From positions 2,232,001 through 2,296,000 of the forward strand of contig NC_007426.1 in NCBI RefSeq assembly GCF_000026045.1: a stretch of 64,000 nt of DNA. The letters are read 5' to 3'. The DNA is from Natronomonas pharaonis DSM 2160. GTDB lineage: Archaea > Halobacteriota > Halobacteria > Halobacteriales > Haloarculaceae. Shown piece after piece: positions 34,779 through 44,517 of this stretch (positions within the stretch are counted from its first letter, which is position 1; the number at the start of each line of letters is the position of its first letter). Both the position numbers and the translations under genes were made by a program. The notes under the pieces were generated by a model. It did not search any database and was not told where the DNA came from. It worked only from the letters and a program-made list of their open reading frames with translations.

Positions 34779-36397
34779 TGGGAAGCTCGCCTGAGGGCAG
34801 TACGACCGCCCCAGACGGATCTGGACGGTCCAACGCGGAATCAGCCAGCGCAACCGCGGCTGCAATTATCACGGGTTTTGGAGCGCTTGCTGGGGGGATT
34901 TTGCTTTCCGCCGGAATCGGTGTTTTACGAGCTGGGGTTGTCGCCGCTATCGGCGGTGGGGTGATGGCTGCAGCTGTTACAGCAACGAGTCGTCGGACGC
35001 CCGGCGGCCGAGCTGTCGGAAGCGTTCTCATCGTTGTCGGCGCCATCGCCGTTACTGCAGCCCTTAGTCTCGCAGCCATCGAGGGCCGCACAACTGATCG
35101 GGCAACTGCTTATATCATGGTTGTCTTAATGGTCGTGCTTTCGACATTCGGCGCGACGGCAGCTACCACGGGAGCGATAGGTGCCAGTAGTGTTCAGTCT
35201 GCACTCCCAGTCACCGCCTTTAGTTTGCTTCCAGTCAGCGCCGTGGCTGCCGGGTATGCCGACCTATTCCACGAGCTTATACCCACCGCACCGCACGAGG
35301 GCGCGAACATCAGTGCTGTCATTTCTGAGAACGTGTTATTCCCTAACGACCAGCCTGAGGCAGCTATCTCGTTCGTTTTCCTTCTGGTTGGTGGGCTATG
35401 GCTTTCTGCGTATCTGATTCCACGGCTCTCACTCTCGGAGCTCGTCCCACGAGAGAAGCGCTCTGAGGCCCGCCAGTTTGTCAGGCGGGTCGCGACGGGG
35501 TTAAGCAGATTTAGCTTACTCACGCTGCTCGGAAGCGTTGGGCTCGGTGTCTTTATGAGACTTTCCCACGGAGATAGAATACAGCGGGTTACTGAAACGC
35601 TTCCAATGTCAACGATAGAGGCGTTTCTCCACTCAATCACAACAGTGGTTGGGCTGCGCATAATAATCCTTCTCGGTATCGGTGTTGTTCTGCTCGTATA
35701 TTTTCTCTCAAAACTCCGGAGGCTACGCAGTATCGAAGAGTATGTTATCATCCAGTGGTTGCCGGCTGGAGCCGGGGGGGCATTGGTTGCGGTATTTGTT
35801 ATTATAGCCTATCCATATGCCTTTGAACAGTGGATACGTCCTGTTGCCAGGGGGACGTCCGAACAAGGGCCCGGCCCACTGCTATGGGTTGCGGAAGCCG
35901 GGGTCGAGCTATCGCAGCTCGCACCGCCGAACGGAATCGCACTTGCCGCCATCGCGATGATCGGAATCATTGGCGGCCTCTTCGGTATACTGGCGATAGT
36001 TTGGCTCCTGGAATCGGTACAGCTCCTTCCCGACCGTGGTCCCTCGGGCGGTCTTGCAGCCGCCGCACTTATCGGCGGCACAATCGCCGCAGCAGTGGCA
36101 GAAGCCTCGGTCGTTGTAGTCAGCGGCGCAGTTGCATTTGCTATACTGTCGTGGGATGCCGCTACGTACGGGGTATCCGCCACCGAAGAACTCGGTCCTG
36201 ATACCGATATCCGCCGCCCAGCACTTGCCCACGCACTCGGCTCGGCAGTTGTAGGTGGTATCGGGATTGCCCTTGCTTTGGGAGCTAATCAGATCGCACA
36301 GACGATAGCCGAGGAGACAGGCATCATAATCGTTGGGGGCCTAGTTGTCGGCTTCCTTGCATTGGCCATCACACTAACCGCTTCTTCCTCAGCCTGA
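34778..36397 (+). CDS. Polytopic membrane protein of the MoxR/DUF58 cluster (DUF7519-like)
   Basis: 539 aa with about a dozen hydrophobic segments, for example AAIITGFGALAGGILLSAGI, VVLMVVLSTFGATAATTGAI, FSLLTLLGSVGLGVFMRLSH, LRIIILLGIGVVLLVYFLSK and IIIVGGLVVGFLALAITLTA. An extracytoplasmic loop near HELIPTAPHEGANISAVISE may be soluble. The start codon overlaps the DUF58 stop by one base (TAATG). No transporter signature is recognisable. Haloarchaeal MoxR clusters often end with such a protein; the role is unknown. Confidence 0.75.
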   Translation: MGSSPEGSTTAPDGSGRSNAESASATAAAIITGFGALAGGILLSAGIGVLRAGVVAAIGGGVMAAAVTATSRRTPGGRAVGSVLIVVGAIAVTAALSLAAIEGRTTDRATAYIMVVLMVVLSTFGATAATTGAIGASSVQSALPVTAFSLLPVSAVAAGYADLFHELIPTAPHEGANISAVISENVLFPNDQPEAAISFVFLLVGGLWLSAYLIPRLSLSELVPREKRSEARQFVRRVATGLSRFSLLTLLGSVGLGVFMRLSHGDRIQRVTETLPMSTIEAFLHSITTVVGLRIIILLGIGVVLLVYFLSKLRRLRSIEEYVIIQWLPAGAGGALVAVFVIIAYPYAFEQWIRPVARGTSEQGPGPLLWVAEAGVELSQLAPPNGIALAAIAMIGIIGGLFGILAIVWLLESVQLLPDRGPSGGLAAAALIGGTIAAAVAEASVVVVSGAVAFAILSWDAATYGVSATEELGPDTDIRRPALAHALGSAVVGGIGIALALGANQIAQTIAEETGIIIVGGLVVGFLALAITLTASSSA

Positions 36398-36419
36398 GGC
36401 AACTGCAGGGCAGTCTTGC

Positions 36420-37397
36420 TTATTTTTGTGGGGTAGGGGTTTCTACCCGCTCAAGAACATCATAGACGACATCGGCACCACTGATACCATCAATCTGCGC
36501 GTCGGTCGTCAAGACAATTCGATGCTGCATAACTGGTTCAGCAATCTGCTTGACATCGTCTGGGGCAACATAGTCTCGTCCTTCAATAGCCGCTTTCGCC
36601 CGTGCGGCCTCGAAATATCGCTGAATGCCACGCGGAGAAATACCAACATCGACACGGCGGTCAGTTCGTGTCTCGCGTGCGAGCGTCACGAGATATTCCC
36701 GTATCGCTGAATCCATTGTAATCCGCTCTGGAACCATCTGTATCCGTTGGGCTCCTTCAGTATCTAGTACCGAGTCAACGGTTGGCATCTTTGCGTGCCG
36801 CTGACTGCGGCGTTCAAGCAGTTCAAGCTCTCCCTCCTTATCGGGGTAACCGATCGAACTTTTCACAATAAATCGGTCGCGCTGGGCTTCCGGAAGCTCA
36901 AAGGTTCCCTCCTGCTCGACCGGATTTTGTGTTGCGATTACGAGAAATGGATCGGGCAATCTACGGGTGGTCCCGTCGACTGTGACTTGAGATTCATCCA
37001 TTGCTTCAAGCAGCGCTGCCTGCGTCTTCGGTGGAGCGCGGTTAATTTCGTCAGCCAAAACCACATTTGCAAACACTGGGCCCTTGGTGAATTCAAAGTC
37101 CCCTGTTTGCTCATTGAACACGTGCGATCCGGTGATATCGTTTGGAAGGAGATCTGGGGTAAACTGAATTCGGGAAAACTCTAGCCCGAGTGCCTGTGCA
37201 AACGTCAGTGCTGTCAGCGTCTTGCCTGTCCCAGGTACATCTTCAAGCAGAACGTGTCCACGGGCAAGAGTGGCAGTAAGTACAGTTTTCAAGAATTCAC
37301 GGTCAGTGATTACCGCGTCACTAACCCGCTCGATGATTTTTTTACAGGTGTTACTAGTTTCGGCAAATGAAGGACCTTCGACACCCATTGTATACAT
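36420..37397 (-). CDS. moxR: MoxR-family AAA+ ATPase
   Basis: 325 aa. Walker A is LLEDVPGTGKT (about 51-60), Walker B VVLADEINRAPPKTQAALLE (about 112-131), sensor 1 FLVIATQNPVEQEGTFELPE, arginine finger AQRDRF, and the lid domain ends ISPRGIQRYFEAARAKA. MoxR proteins remodel or activate partners with vWA or DUF58 domains, here most likely the 33408 product. It is convergent with that operon rather than at its head, which is not the usual arrangement. ATG at 37388 (MGVEGPSF) is an equally good start. The 37398-37864 gap holds only a GC-rich inverted segment around 37520-37550. Confidence 0.92.
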   Translation of the reverse strand: MYTMGVEGPSFAETSNTCKKIIERVSDAVITDREFLKTVLTATLARGHVLLEDVPGTGKTLTALTFAQALGLEFSRIQFTPDLLPNDITGSHVFNEQTGDFEFTKGPVFANVVLADEINRAPPKTQAALLEAMDESQVTVDGTTRRLPDPFLVIATQNPVEQEGTFELPEAQRDRFIVKSSIGYPDKEGELELLERRSQRHAKMPTVDSVLDTEGAQRIQMVPERITMDSAIREYLVTLARETRTDRRVDVGISPRGIQRYFEAARAKAAIEGRDYVAPDDVKQIAEPVMQHRIVLTTDAQIDGISGADVVYDVLERVETPTPQK

Positions 37398-37864
37398 TGT
37401 CGAAAGGCTGTTATATCAGCATTTGGGATTTGCTGAGGGGAGTATTTAGCTGAATGCAGGCGCTAAGCCCTCTTCTTCGAGCAGTCAGTCGAGAATTGAA
37501 GAGTCTCGTGATCACAAAAAGCGGGGGTTCTCCGACGGCCCCACCCGCACCGAGCACGTCAGCGCGAGCAGGATGGGCAGTTCACTATGATGGATAACAA
37601 AATTTGTATCTATCTGAATGTAATTAAATTTTTGATATACTAATCATATATTCTCCAACTTCCGTCCGCTGATACCGAGGCGGCCGTGGGGGTGCTGTAC
37701 CCATTCGCCAGCGGCTGGCCGACCCTCGGCTCCGTGCTCGCAGATGCCACGCGCGAGCAGCCGCGGACACTTAAGAGAGACGACGAAAACGACCCCGCCC
37801 GCCGCCGAACAGTTTTATGTGTCGCCGGGGAACTACGCAGTATGACTTCCTGCGGTGAGACAGC

Positions 37865-39019
37865 ATGAAGGCAGCTATTCTGGCGGCCGGCGAGGGGCGG
37901 CGGCTCCGGCCGCTGACGAACCGCCGACCGAAGCCCATGCTTCCGGTCGGGAACCGACCGATTTTGGAGCACGTCGTTGCGGCAACGGCAGCGGCCGGCC
38001 TCGACGGCATCGTCCTCGTCGTCGGCTACGAGCGCGACCGAATTCAAACGCACTTCGGCGACGGCGACGACTGGGACATCGACATCGAGTACGCCGTCCA
38101 AAAGCGACAACTCGGCACCGGCCATGCAGTCCAGCAGGTCAGCGACCGCATCGACGGCGAGTTCCTCGTGTTGAACGGCGACCGCATCGTCAACGCCGAC
38201 CTCATCGAACGCATGGCCGGCGACGTTGCCGCCCCCGCCGTCGCGGTGACGCGGGTCGACCAGCCACAACGCTACGGCATCGTCGACACCGACGGCGACC
38301 GGCTCCGCGACATCGACGAAAAGCCGGCCGAGCCCGCACCGAGCGAGGTCATCAACGCTGGGGTCTATCGGTTCTCCCAGTCCGTGTTCGAGACCATCGA
38401 GCGAACCGACCCCGACGAAAGCGGCGAGCGAACGCTGCCGGACGCCCTCGCTGCCATGGCCGCCGACGGCGATGTGCGGGCGGTCCGATACCGAGGGACG
38501 TGGCTGGACGTAACCCAGTTGTGGGACCTGCTGGCGACGAACAACGACGTACTCGACCGGCAGGGGGCAACGACGCGGGGCGACATCGCGCCGTCAGCGG
38601 CCATCGCCGACCGCGTTGATACGGCGTCCGGGGTCGCTGTCGGCCCGAACAGCACGCTCAAACGCGGAACCACGCTCGGCGCGAACGCGACCATCGGCGC
38701 GAACGTTGTCATCTCGAACGCCATCGTAATGGCGGATGCGACCATCGCCGACGGTGCAGTTATCAGAGACTGTATCATCGGCGAGAACGCGACGGTCGGC
38801 CCGAACACGACTATCACTGGTGGGCCAGCCAAACAGGTCGTCATCGATGGCGAAGTCCACGCGGAGGTGCCATTGGGCGGCGTCATCGGCGACAACGCGA
38901 CCCTCGGCGGCAACGTTTCAGTGCTGCCGGGGACAGTACTTGGTGACGGCTCAACGGTCGCCGATAACGCGACTATCAGCGGCACCATCGAACCGGACAC
39001 GGAGGTGCGACGCGGCTAG
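37865..39019 (+). CDS. GlmU-like sugar nucleotidylyltransferase with left-handed beta-helix domain
   Basis: 384 aa. The N-terminal nucleotidyltransferase domain has MKAAILAAGEGRRLRPLTNR then PKPMLPVGNRPILEHVV, GTGHAVQQ, FLVLNGDRIVNADLI and INAGVYRFS. The C-terminal region (about 235-380) is a hexapeptide-repeat left-handed helix (GANATIGANVVISNAIVMAD). It ends 2 bp before glmS. The fold is that of archaeal GlmU and Glc-1-P uridylyl/thymidylyltransferases. The C-terminal helix is short and lacks the GDRAKTGINTSL-type acetyltransferase motif present in the 40889 product, so it may only have pyrophosphorylase activity. Substrate is not certain. Confidence 0.85.
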   Translation: MKAAILAAGEGRRLRPLTNRRPKPMLPVGNRPILEHVVAATAAAGLDGIVLVVGYERDRIQTHFGDGDDWDIDIEYAVQKRQLGTGHAVQQVSDRIDGEFLVLNGDRIVNADLIERMAGDVAAPAVAVTRVDQPQRYGIVDTDGDRLRDIDEKPAEPAPSEVINAGVYRFSQSVFETIERTDPDESGERTLPDALAAMAADGDVRAVRYRGTWLDVTQLWDLLATNNDVLDRQGATTRGDIAPSAAIADRVDTASGVAVGPNSTLKRGTTLGANATIGANVVISNAIVMADATIADGAVIRDCIIGENATVGPNTTITGGPAKQVVIDGEVHAEVPLGGVIGDNATLGGNVSVLPGTVLGDGSTVADNATISGTIEPDTEVRRG

Positions 39020-39021
39020 CC

Positions 39022-40833
39022 ATGTGCGGCATCACTGGCTACGTCGGCGACGGCGATGCACTTGCCCCTGTTCTTGACGGGCTACGAAATCTCGAATACC
39101 GCGGCTACGACTCGGCCGGCATCGCCTTGGTCGATGGCGGAGCGCCATCGGTCTACAAAACGAGCGGTGAGGTCGACGCCCTCGTTGCGGCGGCCCCGGA
39201 CGAAAGCGAGGCGAACTGCGCTATCGGCCACACCCGCTGGTCGACGCATGGCCCGCCAACCGACACGAACGCTCATCCACATACAGACTGTACGGAGAAA
39301 ATCGCCGTCGTCCACAACGGCATCATCGAGAACTACGAGACGCTGCAGGCAGACCTCGATGACCACACCTTCACCAGCGAGACCGACACAGAGGTCATCC
39401 CGCATCTCCTCGAAGAGCGGCGGGCCGCTGGCGACGCACACGTCGAAGCAGTACAGGCAGTTACCGACCGCCTCGACGGTAGCTACGCCTTCTGTGTCGT
39501 CTTCGAGGACTTCGAGGGCATCATCGCCGTCCGCCACGACAGCCCGCTTGTCGTCGGCCACGGCGAAACGGGCGCGTACGTTGCAAGCGACGTGACCGGC
39601 TTCCTCGACCGCACCCGCCAAGTTAGCTATCTCGAAGACAACGACATTGCCGTCCTTGACGGGGACGTGACAGTCTACCGCGACGGCGAGCGCATCGACC
39701 CCGCTATCGAGACCATCGAGTGGGAAGCCGACGCCGCCGAGAAAGGCGGCTACGAGCATTACATGCGCAAAGAGATTCACGAACAGCCCCAATCGCTCCG
39801 GCAGACGATAGCCGGCCGGCTCGATGTCGACGGTGGCGATGTCGACCTCGATGTCTCGCTGTCCGAAGAGCAACTGCAGTCGCTCGACGAAATCGAGTTC
39901 GTCGCCTGCGGCACGTCCTACTACGCTGGGCTGTATGCCGCCCGGCTCTTCGAGACGCTCGCCGACGTGCGGGCGTCGGTAACCATCGCCAGCGAATACG
40001 ACTTCGGCGGCGGCCGCGACCCATGGCGGACGTTGACGGTCGCTGTCACCCAGAGCGGCGAAACCGCCGACACGCTGTCGGCGATTCGAGCGGCCAAGCA
40101 GGCGGGCGCACAGACGCTCGCGGTGACGAACACGCTGGGCAGCACCGTCACTCGCGAGGTCGACGACAGCGTCTTCATCCGCGCCGGCCCCGAAATCGGC
40201 GTGGCGGCGACAAAGACCTTCGCCTCACAGGTGGCGACGCTGGCGCTTCTGGCGGTCTATGTCGGCCGTCGACGCAACGCACTGCGGGCTGGGCGTGCCT
40301 CGACGTTGTTGGAAAACCTCCGAGCGCTGCCGGGGGCGGTCCAGCAGGTCCTCGACAACGAGCCGGTCGTCGAGGAGTTGGCCGACACCTACGCGGACAG
40401 TGAGGCGTTCTTTTTTATTGGCCGCGAGCTCGCCTACCCGGTCGCGCTGGAAGGCGCACTCAAGCTGAAGGAGATCTCCTACGACCACGCCGAGGGGTTT
40501 GCAGCCGGCGAACTCAAGCACGGCCCGCTGGCGCTTGTCACCGAAGAAACGCCCGTGTTGGCATCGCTGACAGACGGCAGCCGGGCCGAAAAGACCCACA
40601 GCAACGTCAAGGAGGTACAGGCCCGCGGCGCGCCCGTTATCGCCGCAGCCTCGGCGGACGGGGACGGAACACGGCCGGCGGTTGACGAACAGCTTCCGGT
40701 GCCGAACATTGGGCTCGTCGAACCGCTCGCGGCAAACGTCTACTGGCAGCTGTTTGCCTATCACGTCGCCGCAAACAAGGGCCGACCCATCGACAAGCCA
40801 CGGAACTTAGCCAAGAGCGTCACTGTTGAGTAA
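39022..40833 (+). CDS. glmS: Glutamine--fructose-6-phosphate aminotransferase (isomerizing)
   Basis: 603 aa, the full length of the family. Cys2 after the initiator Met is the glutaminase nucleophile (MCGITGYVGDGDALAPVLDG). GHTRWSTHGPPTDTNAHPH and HNGIIENYE complete the class II amidotransferase domain. Two SIS domains follow with CGTSYYAGLYAARLFE, VTQSGETADTLSAIR and GRELAYPVALEGALKLKEIS, and the conserved C-terminus NLAKSVTVE. It makes glucosamine-6-phosphate, the first step to UDP-GlcNAc. It is cotranscribed with the upstream nucleotidyltransferase (2-bp gap) and probably with the following glmU (55-bp gap). Confidence 0.97.
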   Translation: MCGITGYVGDGDALAPVLDGLRNLEYRGYDSAGIALVDGGAPSVYKTSGEVDALVAAAPDESEANCAIGHTRWSTHGPPTDTNAHPHTDCTEKIAVVHNGIIENYETLQADLDDHTFTSETDTEVIPHLLEERRAAGDAHVEAVQAVTDRLDGSYAFCVVFEDFEGIIAVRHDSPLVVGHGETGAYVASDVTGFLDRTRQVSYLEDNDIAVLDGDVTVYRDGERIDPAIETIEWEADAAEKGGYEHYMRKEIHEQPQSLRQTIAGRLDVDGGDVDLDVSLSEEQLQSLDEIEFVACGTSYYAGLYAARLFETLADVRASVTIASEYDFGGGRDPWRTLTVAVTQSGETADTLSAIRAAKQAGAQTLAVTNTLGSTVTREVDDSVFIRAGPEIGVAATKTFASQVATLALLAVYVGRRRNALRAGRASTLLENLRALPGAVQQVLDNEPVVEELADTYADSEAFFFIGRELAYPVALEGALKLKEISYDHAEGFAAGELKHGPLALVTEETPVLASLTDGSRAEKTHSNVKEVQARGAPVIAAASADGDGTRPAVDEQLPVPNIGLVEPLAANVYWQLFAYHVAANKGRPIDKPRNLAKSVTVE

Positions 40834-40888
40834 ACTGCCGCGGAAAGCTACCGGACGCTATTTGTCACCGGCGACGCTTGGGCGGCGT

Positions 40889-42082
40889 ATGGATGCTGTT
40901 GTTATCGCCGCCGGTCGCGGCACTCGCATGCGGCCATTGACCGAGACGCGTCCGAAGCCGCTGTTGCCTGTCGGGGAGGCGTCGTTGCTCGAACGAACGC
41001 TGTCGCAGTGTGTTGGGCTGGTCGACCGGTTTGTCATCGTCGTCGGCTATCGCGATGACATGATACGCGGACGCATCGGCGACAACTACGAGGGCGTCCC
41101 CGTCGAATACGTCAAACAGACGGAGCGTCTCGGAACCGCCCACGCGGTCGAGCAGGCGGCCGACATCGTTTCGGACTCGTTTCTCGTTCTCAACGGCGAT
41201 GTCGTCTGTGACAAACCGTTGCTGAGACAGCTTGCCGACGCTGACGGCCACGCCATGGCGACGACGACGGTCTCCGACCCGACCAGCTACGGCGTCGTTG
41301 AAACCGAGGCTGGGGCTGTCAGCGCGTTGTACGAAAAGCCCGACGACCCGCCGACTGACCGAATCAATGTCGGCATCTACGCCTTTGAGCCGTCGGTGTT
41401 CGAAGCGATTGCAGCGACGGCCGAAAGCCCACGCGGCGAGTACGAGCTCACCGACGCTATCGAACGGCTTATCGACGCCGGCGAGCGGGTGACAACAGTT
41501 GATTACGACGGGGCGTGGATTGATGTCGGCCGACCATGGGAGCTGCTGGAGGCGACGACGGCGACGCTTGATGGATTGGAGACGCGGCTTGCTGGTACCG
41601 TCGAAGAGGGCGCACACCTGCACGGACCGGTCGTCGTACAGGAGGGCGCACGCGTCCGTTCGGGTGCGTACATCGAGGGGCCGGTCGTCATTCACAAAGG
41701 CGCAGACGTTGGGCCGAACGCCTACGTACGCGGAGCGACGGTCATCGGCCCCGATGTCCGGGTCGGCAACGGCGTCGAAATCAAGAACTCAGTGTTGATG
41801 GCCCACACCGCAGTCGGACATCTCTCGTATGTCGGGGACTCGGTGCTTGGAGCCGACGTCAACGTCGGCGCTGGGACGATGGTCGCAAATCTCCGCCACG
41901 ACGACGAGTCAGTTCGCGTGACTGTCAAAGGTGACCGCGTCGACACCGGCCGGCGGAAGCTGGGCGTTATCGTGGGCGACCGGGCGAAGACAGGTATTAA
42001 TACGAGCCTGAACGCCGGCGTCGTGCTAGGTGTTGATGCTCGGACTGCGCCCGGCGAAACGGTCACGCGGGACCGACGATAG
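40889..42082 (+). CDS. glmU: Bifunctional UDP-GlcNAc pyrophosphorylase / GlcN-1-P acetyltransferase
   Basis: Start at 40889 (MDAVVIAAGRGTRMRPLTET) rather than the upstream ATG at 40826, because the catalytic loop must lie at the N-terminus; 397 aa. Nucleotidyltransferase motifs are RPKPLLPVGEASLLERTL, GTAHAVEQAADIV, FLVLNGDVV, GVVETEAGAVSALYEKPDD and AWIDVGRPWELLEA. The C-terminal left-handed helix contains YVRGATVIGPDVRVGNGVE and GVIVGDRAKTGINTSLNAGV, characteristic of archaeal acetyltransferase-type GlmU. With glmS and a phosphoglucosamine mutase (43141-44460) it completes UDP-GlcNAc synthesis. Confidence 0.9.
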   Translation: MDAVVIAAGRGTRMRPLTETRPKPLLPVGEASLLERTLSQCVGLVDRFVIVVGYRDDMIRGRIGDNYEGVPVEYVKQTERLGTAHAVEQAADIVSDSFLVLNGDVVCDKPLLRQLADADGHAMATTTVSDPTSYGVVETEAGAVSALYEKPDDPPTDRINVGIYAFEPSVFEAIAATAESPRGEYELTDAIERLIDAGERVTTVDYDGAWIDVGRPWELLEATTATLDGLETRLAGTVEEGAHLHGPVVVQEGARVRSGAYIEGPVVIHKGADVGPNAYVRGATVIGPDVRVGNGVEIKNSVLMAHTAVGHLSYVGDSVLGADVNVGAGTMVANLRHDDESVRVTVKGDRVDTGRRKLGVIVGDRAKTGINTSLNAGVVLGVDARTAPGETVTRDRR

Positions 42083-42106
42083 CCGGCCGTCAGCGCCTCG
42101 GTATTG

Positions 42107-43051
42107 TTACTCGTCGTTTTGTTCTTCGAGTTGGTCGGCGATATCGTCGAGCCGGCGGCTTTGCTCTCGGTGTATTGAGACGATGATATCCGAAAGCACC
42201 CCGAACATCAGCAGTTGGACCGACAGCAACACCAGAAACGCTGCCAAAAGCGCCAAGACCTCATGCGAAACGCCGGCAGTCAGATACCGGTAGCCCACAA
42301 ACGCTCCCAGTGCCACACCACCGGCGGTCCCGACAGCCGCCACGCTCCCGAAGTAGAAAATCGGATTGTTCATCCGCGCAAGCCGGTACAGCGTCAGCAG
42401 AATGCGGCCGCCGTCCTTCAGTGGATGCAGGTTCGTCTCCGACCCTCCCGGCCGAGCCTCGTACCGAATCGGCACGACCGCAGTCGAAACCCCGCGACGG
42501 ACGCACTCGACGGCCAACTCGGTCTCGATGCCGAACCCATCAGCCGAGAGCTGCGACCGCTCGAACGATTGGGTCGTAAACGCCCGGTATCCCGACAGAA
42601 TGTCCTGTAAGTCACGCCCGTGAATCGTTGCAAACAGGCGATTGATGAGGCGGTTACCGACAGCGTTCAACCGCGTCATCGCCCCCGCCTCCATGTCGGC
42701 AAACCGGTCGCCGATGACATGCTCGGCCCGCCCCGCAAACAGCGGCGTGAGCATTTTGTCGGCGTCTTCCGGCCGATACGTGCCATCGCCGTCGGCCATC
42801 AACACGTACGGTTGGTCAATCTGTTCGACACCTTCCCGGACTGCCTGTCCCTTTCCGCTGCCCGACTGCGTGATGACGCGGGCCCCGTGCTCGCGGGCGA
42901 TGGCCCGCGTTCCATCCGTCGAGTCACCGTCAACGACAAGTACGTGCTCGAAGCCCTCCTCATGAAAGCCCTCGATAACATCGCCTATCGTCTCGGCCTC
43001 GTCAAGCGTCGGCAACAGCACGCATACATCCGTCCGGTCTGGCATTCTCAT
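42107..43051 (-). CDS. aglJ: Dolichyl-phosphate hexosyltransferase AglJ-like (GT2, two membrane spans)
   Basis: Start at 43051 (MRMPDRTDVCVLLPTLDEAE) or 43045; about 314 aa. The GT2 fold has VLLPTLDEAETIGDVIEGF, VVDGDSTDGTRAIA, SGSGKGQAVREG, MADGDGTYRPEDADKML (DGD metal site) and DILSGYRAF. The C-terminal third has two hydrophobic segments (IFYFGSVAAVGTAGGVALGA and LALLAAFLVLLSVQLLMFGV). In Haloferax AglJ loads the first hexose on dolichyl phosphate for S-layer N-glycans, and this gene sits in a sugar-nucleotide cluster near S-layer-type genes. A DPM1-like specificity cannot be excluded. Confidence 0.85.
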   Translation of the reverse strand: MRMPDRTDVCVLLPTLDEAETIGDVIEGFHEEGFEHVLVVDGDSTDGTRAIAREHGARVITQSGSGKGQAVREGVEQIDQPYVLMADGDGTYRPEDADKMLTPLFAGRAEHVIGDRFADMEAGAMTRLNAVGNRLINRLFATIHGRDLQDILSGYRAFTTQSFERSQLSADGFGIETELAVECVRRGVSTAVVPIRYEARPGGSETNLHPLKDGGRILLTLYRLARMNNPIFYFGSVAAVGTAGGVALGAFVGYRYLTAGVSHEVLALLAAFLVLLSVQLLMFGVLSDIIVSIHREQSRRLDDIADQLEEQNDE

Positions 43052-43140
43052 CGACTCTCCGACCCGACCCGCAAAAATACCACCGGGTATCACGGCAGCG
43101 AAAAGCGCTGGACACCCGATTCATCACGGCCATCATCCGT

Positions 43141-44460
43141 TCATGCAGGCCGAGCCGACGCCACGATATCCCGGGCCGTAGCCAGTAGCGACGCGGCGTC
43201 CGCATCGGTTGTCCCTTCGGCAGTCAGCCGGACAAGCGGCTGGGTGCCGCTGGCGCGGATGAGCATCCAGCCGTCGTCGCGTTCGATACGGACGCCATCA
43301 AGCTGCTGGACGGTGTCGTATCGGTCGGTCGCAGCCTCGGTGACGCCGTCCATCACAGCGCGCTTGTCGTCAACCGGGATGCTTTCGCGCCGCAGCGGAT
43401 ACTGTTCGAGTGACGCAACCTGCTCGGATAGTGGCCCATTCGTGGCAACGAGTTCGACTGCACGCGCGGCAGCAAGCGGACCATCAGGAGCCAGCGTCGT
43501 CGTCGGCCATATCCACGCCCCGCTCGGCTCGCCGCCGAAGACGACATCGGCTTCGCGTGCCCGCTCGGCAACGTACACATCGCCAACGCGGGTACGAACG
43601 AGTTCAGCGCCAACCTCCGCCAAGGCAGCGTCAACGAGTTGGCTGGTGTTCAGCGGCGCAGCGATGCGGTCGCCCTCCGTCGCGACCGCGCGGCCGAAAA
43701 GCGCCAGCAGTTCGTCGCCGCCAACGAACCGCCCGGTCTCGTCGACAGCCATCATCCGGTCGCCGTCGCCGTCGTGGGCGATGCCGATATCGGCCGCCGT
43801 CGCTTCGACATGGGCTTGGAGTGCGGTACAGGCCTCCGCGGTCGGTTCGCTGGGACGGCTCGGGAAGTGACCGTCCGGGCGGGCATTGAGCGTGTCGACG
43901 GTACAGCCGAGGGCGCGAAGGGCGTCAATAGTGAGGTCGCCAGCGCCGTTGCCAACATCGACGACTGCATGCACGTCTTCGACTTGCGGGACTGTATCAG
44001 CGATTGCCGTTATGTGTTGCTCGGTGGCTGCCTCCCAACGTTCTTCACTGCCGACAGCATCCCACGCCGCCGACTCGAAGCGGTCCGACGCCAGCAGCGT
44101 CTCGATTTCGCTCCGTTGGGCTTCGTCGAAAGCCATGCCGGATGGTGACCAAAGTTTGATACCGTTGTCTTCGGGCGGATTGTGTGAGGCCGTTACCGAG
44201 ACGCCCGCATCGGCTGCCCGCCAGCCGACGCTCCGAGCGACAGTCGGTGTCGATGCAACGCCGACGTTGATGACGTTGCCACCGCCCTCGCGGATGCCCG
44301 CCGACAGCGCGTCGACAAGGAGCGGGCCAGTCGTCCGTGGGTCGCGACCGACGACGATGGTGTTGTACCCTGCCGTTGTGAGCGCACGGCCGATGTCGAG
44401 CGCCAACTCCGCTGTGACCGTCTCGCCGAAGGGACCGCGAATACCGCTCGTGCCGAACAT
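43141..44460 (-). CDS. glmM: Phosphoglucosamine/phosphohexose mutase
   Basis: Start at 44460 (MFGTSGIRGPFGETVTAELA), 439 aa. Catalytic Ser92 in VSVTASHNPPEDNGIKLWS, metal loop IAHDGDGDRMMAVDETG, sugar-binding loop VFGGEPSGAWIWP and phosphate-binding loop IRASGTQPLVRLTAEG. The family interconverts hexose 6- and 1-phosphates. With GlmS and GlmU encoded beside it, glucosamine phosphate is the likely substrate, though archaeal members also act on glucose or mannose phosphates. The sugar loop GGEPSGAW departs from the GGExSGH of bacterial GlmM. Adjacent to aglJ on the same strand (89-bp gap). Confidence 0.88.
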   Translation of the reverse strand: MFGTSGIRGPFGETVTAELALDIGRALTTAGYNTIVVGRDPRTTGPLLVDALSAGIREGGGNVINVGVASTPTVARSVGWRAADAGVSVTASHNPPEDNGIKLWSPSGMAFDEAQRSEIETLLASDRFESAAWDAVGSEERWEAATEQHITAIADTVPQVEDVHAVVDVGNGAGDLTIDALRALGCTVDTLNARPDGHFPSRPSEPTAEACTALQAHVEATAADIGIAHDGDGDRMMAVDETGRFVGGDELLALFGRAVATEGDRIAAPLNTSQLVDAALAEVGAELVRTRVGDVYVAERAREADVVFGGEPSGAWIWPTTTLAPDGPLAAARAVELVATNGPLSEQVASLEQYPLRRESIPVDDKRAVMDGVTEAATDRYDTVQQLDGVRIERDDGWMLIRASGTQPLVRLTAEGTTDADAASLLATARDIVASARPA

Positions 44461-44517
44461 ACACCCGTCTGCGATGCCGCGGGGTAAAACGGCTCCGACC
44501 GAGTGGGTGGCTGCAGA

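Noticed and set aside
37500-37560. GC-rich inverted segment considered as a tRNA-like or riboswitch structure
   Set aside because: No tRNA-conserved positions (no GTTCRAATC-like T loop); the pairing is short and imperfect.
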